This document shows, one piece after another, positions 5,614-6,307 of a stretch of 6,307 bases of DNA; the stretch's first letter is position 1, and the number at the start of each line of letters is the position of its first letter. The notes under the pieces were generated by a model. The model did no database searches. It worked only from the letters and a program-made list of their open reading frames with translations, and was not told where the DNA came from. The stretch spans positions 1 to 6,307 of the forward strand of contig DATCXQ010000588.1 of NCBI GenBank assembly GCA_036565725.1, given 5' to 3'. Position numbers and translations under genes: made by a program. This DNA is from JAJVID01 sp036565725. GTDB taxonomy: Bacteria; Acidobacteriota; Blastocatellia; RBC074.

Positions 5614-5772
5614 GTGTACGGCGGCGGCGTCGCCGGTCCGAACGCAGTCAGGTTCGCCGAGGCGCGCGACCACGACGGCTCCGAATCGCTTTACGATTCC
5701 GAGCGCAGGCGCCAGGAGGAGACCCATGGCAACCATCCTTACTTATGGTCGATAGCGCATAAGTGCTTTTGA
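5614..5772 (+). pseudogene. Unrecognised coding-like fragment cut at its left by the MITE-like element
   Basis: One plus frame, starting immediately after the right inverted repeat, reads V-Y-G-G-G-V-A-G-P-N-A-V-R-F-A-E-A-R-D-H-D-G. It continues through S-L-Y-D-S-E-R-R-R-Q-E-E-T-H-G to a stop at 5770-5772. Third-position G/C bias is strong up to about 5730. The frame has no start of its own and is open into the element, suggesting a gene truncated by the insertion. The opposite strand is also open here and reads plausibly (M-G-L-L-L-A-P-A-L-G-I-V from 5728), so the strand is uncertain. I do not recognise either translation. Confidence 0.25.
5714..5755 (+). promoter_or_regulatory. Strong ribosome binding site and ATG leading only nine codons
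   Basis: AGGAGG at 5714-5719 is followed after six bases by ATG (5726-5728). The frame M-A-T-I-L-T-Y-G-R then stops at 5753-5755, just before the NRAMP-like fragment opens. This looks like the preserved start of a gene whose body was deleted. A leader peptide or chance are alternatives. Confidence 0.3.
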
Positions 5773-6065
5773 ACGAACGCCCGCTGATGGCGAAGAAATT
5801 TTATGCGGTGATCGCATTTTCGATGCTGGTGGGGATGTCGCTCGATTATGTCGGGATCAATGCGATCAAGATGCATTTCTGGGCCTCGGTCGCCAACGGC
5901 TTGCTCGCGCCGCCGCTGGTCGTCATCATCCTCCGGGTTTGCAACGACCGGCGCGTGATGGGCGAACACAAGAACGGCAGGCTGCTCAATGTGGCCGGCG
6001 TTTTTGCCGCAGTAGTGATGAGCGCGGCGGCGTTGGCTGCGCTGGTTGCATGGTGGACGCGGTGA
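5763..6065 (+). pseudogene. NRAMP-family divalent metal transporter, C-terminal fragment only
   Basis: About 100 codons match the last part of NRAMP (MntH-like) Mn2+/Fe2+ transporters. The fragment has L-N-E-R-P-L-M-A-K-K-F-Y-A-V-I-A, then a transmembrane helix with D-Y-V-G-I-N-A-I-K, then N-G-L-L-A-P-P-L-V-V-I-I-L and the N-x-R-x-V-M-G-E-H-x-N-G-R-x-L-N loop. A final hydrophobic helix ends A-W-W-T-R. Full-length members have about 400 residues or more and 10-11 helices. Here only the last ~3 helices remain; the metal-binding helices 1 and 6 are absent. The frame opens with GTG at 5763 directly after a stop at 5760-5762 and has no ribosome binding site. It is therefore most likely a decay remnant. 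The reading frame inside the remnant is undamaged, suggesting fairly recent loss. Confidence 0.8.
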
Positions 6066-6184
6066 TTCCGGTCAGCTTCGGCGCCTCGCCGAGCGCGACG
6101 TCGGCTTACAGCGCAACACTCGCGGGCGCGAGCGTGATCAGCGGCGCAATGATCGGCCGACTTATTGATTTAACGCCGTCGCCC
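6062..6184 (+). other. Possible start of a small alanine/serine-rich ORF overlapping the NRAMP stop
   Basis: A GTG at 6062-6064 overlaps the TGA of the NRAMP-like fragment (GTGA). It opens V-I-P-V-S-F-G-A-S-P-S-A-T-S-A-Y, continuing A-T-L-A-G-A-S-V-I-S-G-A-M-I-G-R-L-I-D-L. Overlap of this kind is usual in operons, and the sequence could be a weak membrane segment. Beyond ~6184 the frame is only antisense to sdhB. It may be the start of a former operon partner truncated at the sdhB side. Low confidence. Confidence 0.2.
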
Positions 6185-6192
6185 TGTCGGGC

Positions 6193-6307
6193 CTACTCTC
6201 CGAATCGCGTAAAGCCTGCTCGCAAGCGCTCCCAATTCATTCGCGCGATAAAGTTCACGCTGATCTCTTTGGGGCATACGGCTTCGCATTCCCGGTGCAT
6301 GGAGCAG
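6193..6307 (-). CDS. sdhB: Succinate dehydrogenase/fumarate reductase iron-sulfur subunit, C-terminal end (partial)
   Basis: The minus strand encodes the last 37 residues, C-S-M-H-R-E-C-E-A-V-C-P-K-E-I-S-V, then F-I-A-R-M-N and R-L-R-A, before TAG at 6195-6193. The C-x5-C-x3-C-P-K spacing is the C-terminal cysteine cluster that supplies ligands to the 3Fe-4S and 4Fe-4S centres of the iron-sulfur subunit, which passes electrons from FAD to quinone. The C-E-A-V-C-P-K-E-I form with F-I-A-R-M-N is the variant seen in non-proteobacterial enzymes, unlike E. coli SdhB. The gene enters from the right edge, so its start and the flavoprotein and membrane partners are outside the window. It is convergent with the NRAMP fragment. 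The visible part is undamaged. Confidence 0.88.
   Translation of the reverse strand, partial: CSMHRECEAVCPKEISVNFIARMNWERLRAGFTRFGE

Noticed and set aside
6181..6192. Stem-loop GCCC-TGTC-GGGC next to the sdhB stop, as a terminator
   Set aside because: The stem is only four base pairs and there is no T run on the minus strand.
1..6307. CRISPR array, tRNA or rRNA genes, riboswitch
   Set aside because: No regularly spaced direct repeats, cloverleaf, rRNA core sequence or recognisable aptamer was seen on either strand by eye.

Overview
The window comes from a bacterium of moderately high GC content. Intact genes alternate with decayed ones. Lineage evidence is thin. The C-terminus of the succinate dehydrogenase iron-sulfur subunit at the right edge (C-S-M-H-R-E-C-E-A-V-C-P-K-E-I) resembles the non-classical SdhB type familiar from Acidobacteriota, Bacteroidota and similar soil groups. 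The hemerythrin, YihY-like, DUF2171 and desaturase genes are also common in soil bacteria. An Acidobacteriota-like source is my best guess, held weakly.

Layout. Positions 1-1421 (minus strand) hold an apparent operon: a hemerythrin-domain protein, a YihY/BrkB-family membrane protein joined to it by an ATGA overlap, and the first codons of a third gene running off the left edge. Positions 1592-2578 (plus) hold a 46-codon reading frame two bases ahead of a thioredoxin-reductase-like flavoprotein. The flavoprotein loses homology after about residue 205 and runs into a possible transposase-accessory (IS66 TnpA-like) remnant. Positions 2701-3627 (minus) hold an intact acyl-lipid/acyl-CoA desaturase with all three histidine boxes. 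Positions 3839-4414 are a patchwork of hairpins, one resembling the right end/guide-RNA end of a TnpB-type element, and two unrecognised convergent coding fragments. Positions 4456-4728 (minus) hold a small intact DUF2171 gene. Positions 5002-5341 (minus) hold a short-chain dehydrogenase that has lost two large internal pieces while its start, middle and end remain collinear. Positions 5392-5612 are a 221-bp element with near-perfect 25-bp terminal inverted repeats (MITE-like). Positions 5614-6065 (plus) hold an orphan fragment and then only the C-terminal part of an NRAMP-family metal transporter. The last 115 bases (minus) are the end of sdhB.

The intact genes fit a stress and envelope theme: a di-iron sensor or scavenger, a membrane protein, membrane-lipid desaturation and a DUF2171 protein. 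I see no evidence that they form one system. The right half reads best as a zone of gene decay and small mobile-element debris between conserved housekeeping genes. I did not find a convincing new multi-gene system. The most distinctive signals are the twice-deleted dehydrogenase, the MITE-like element and the TnpB-end-like palindrome.
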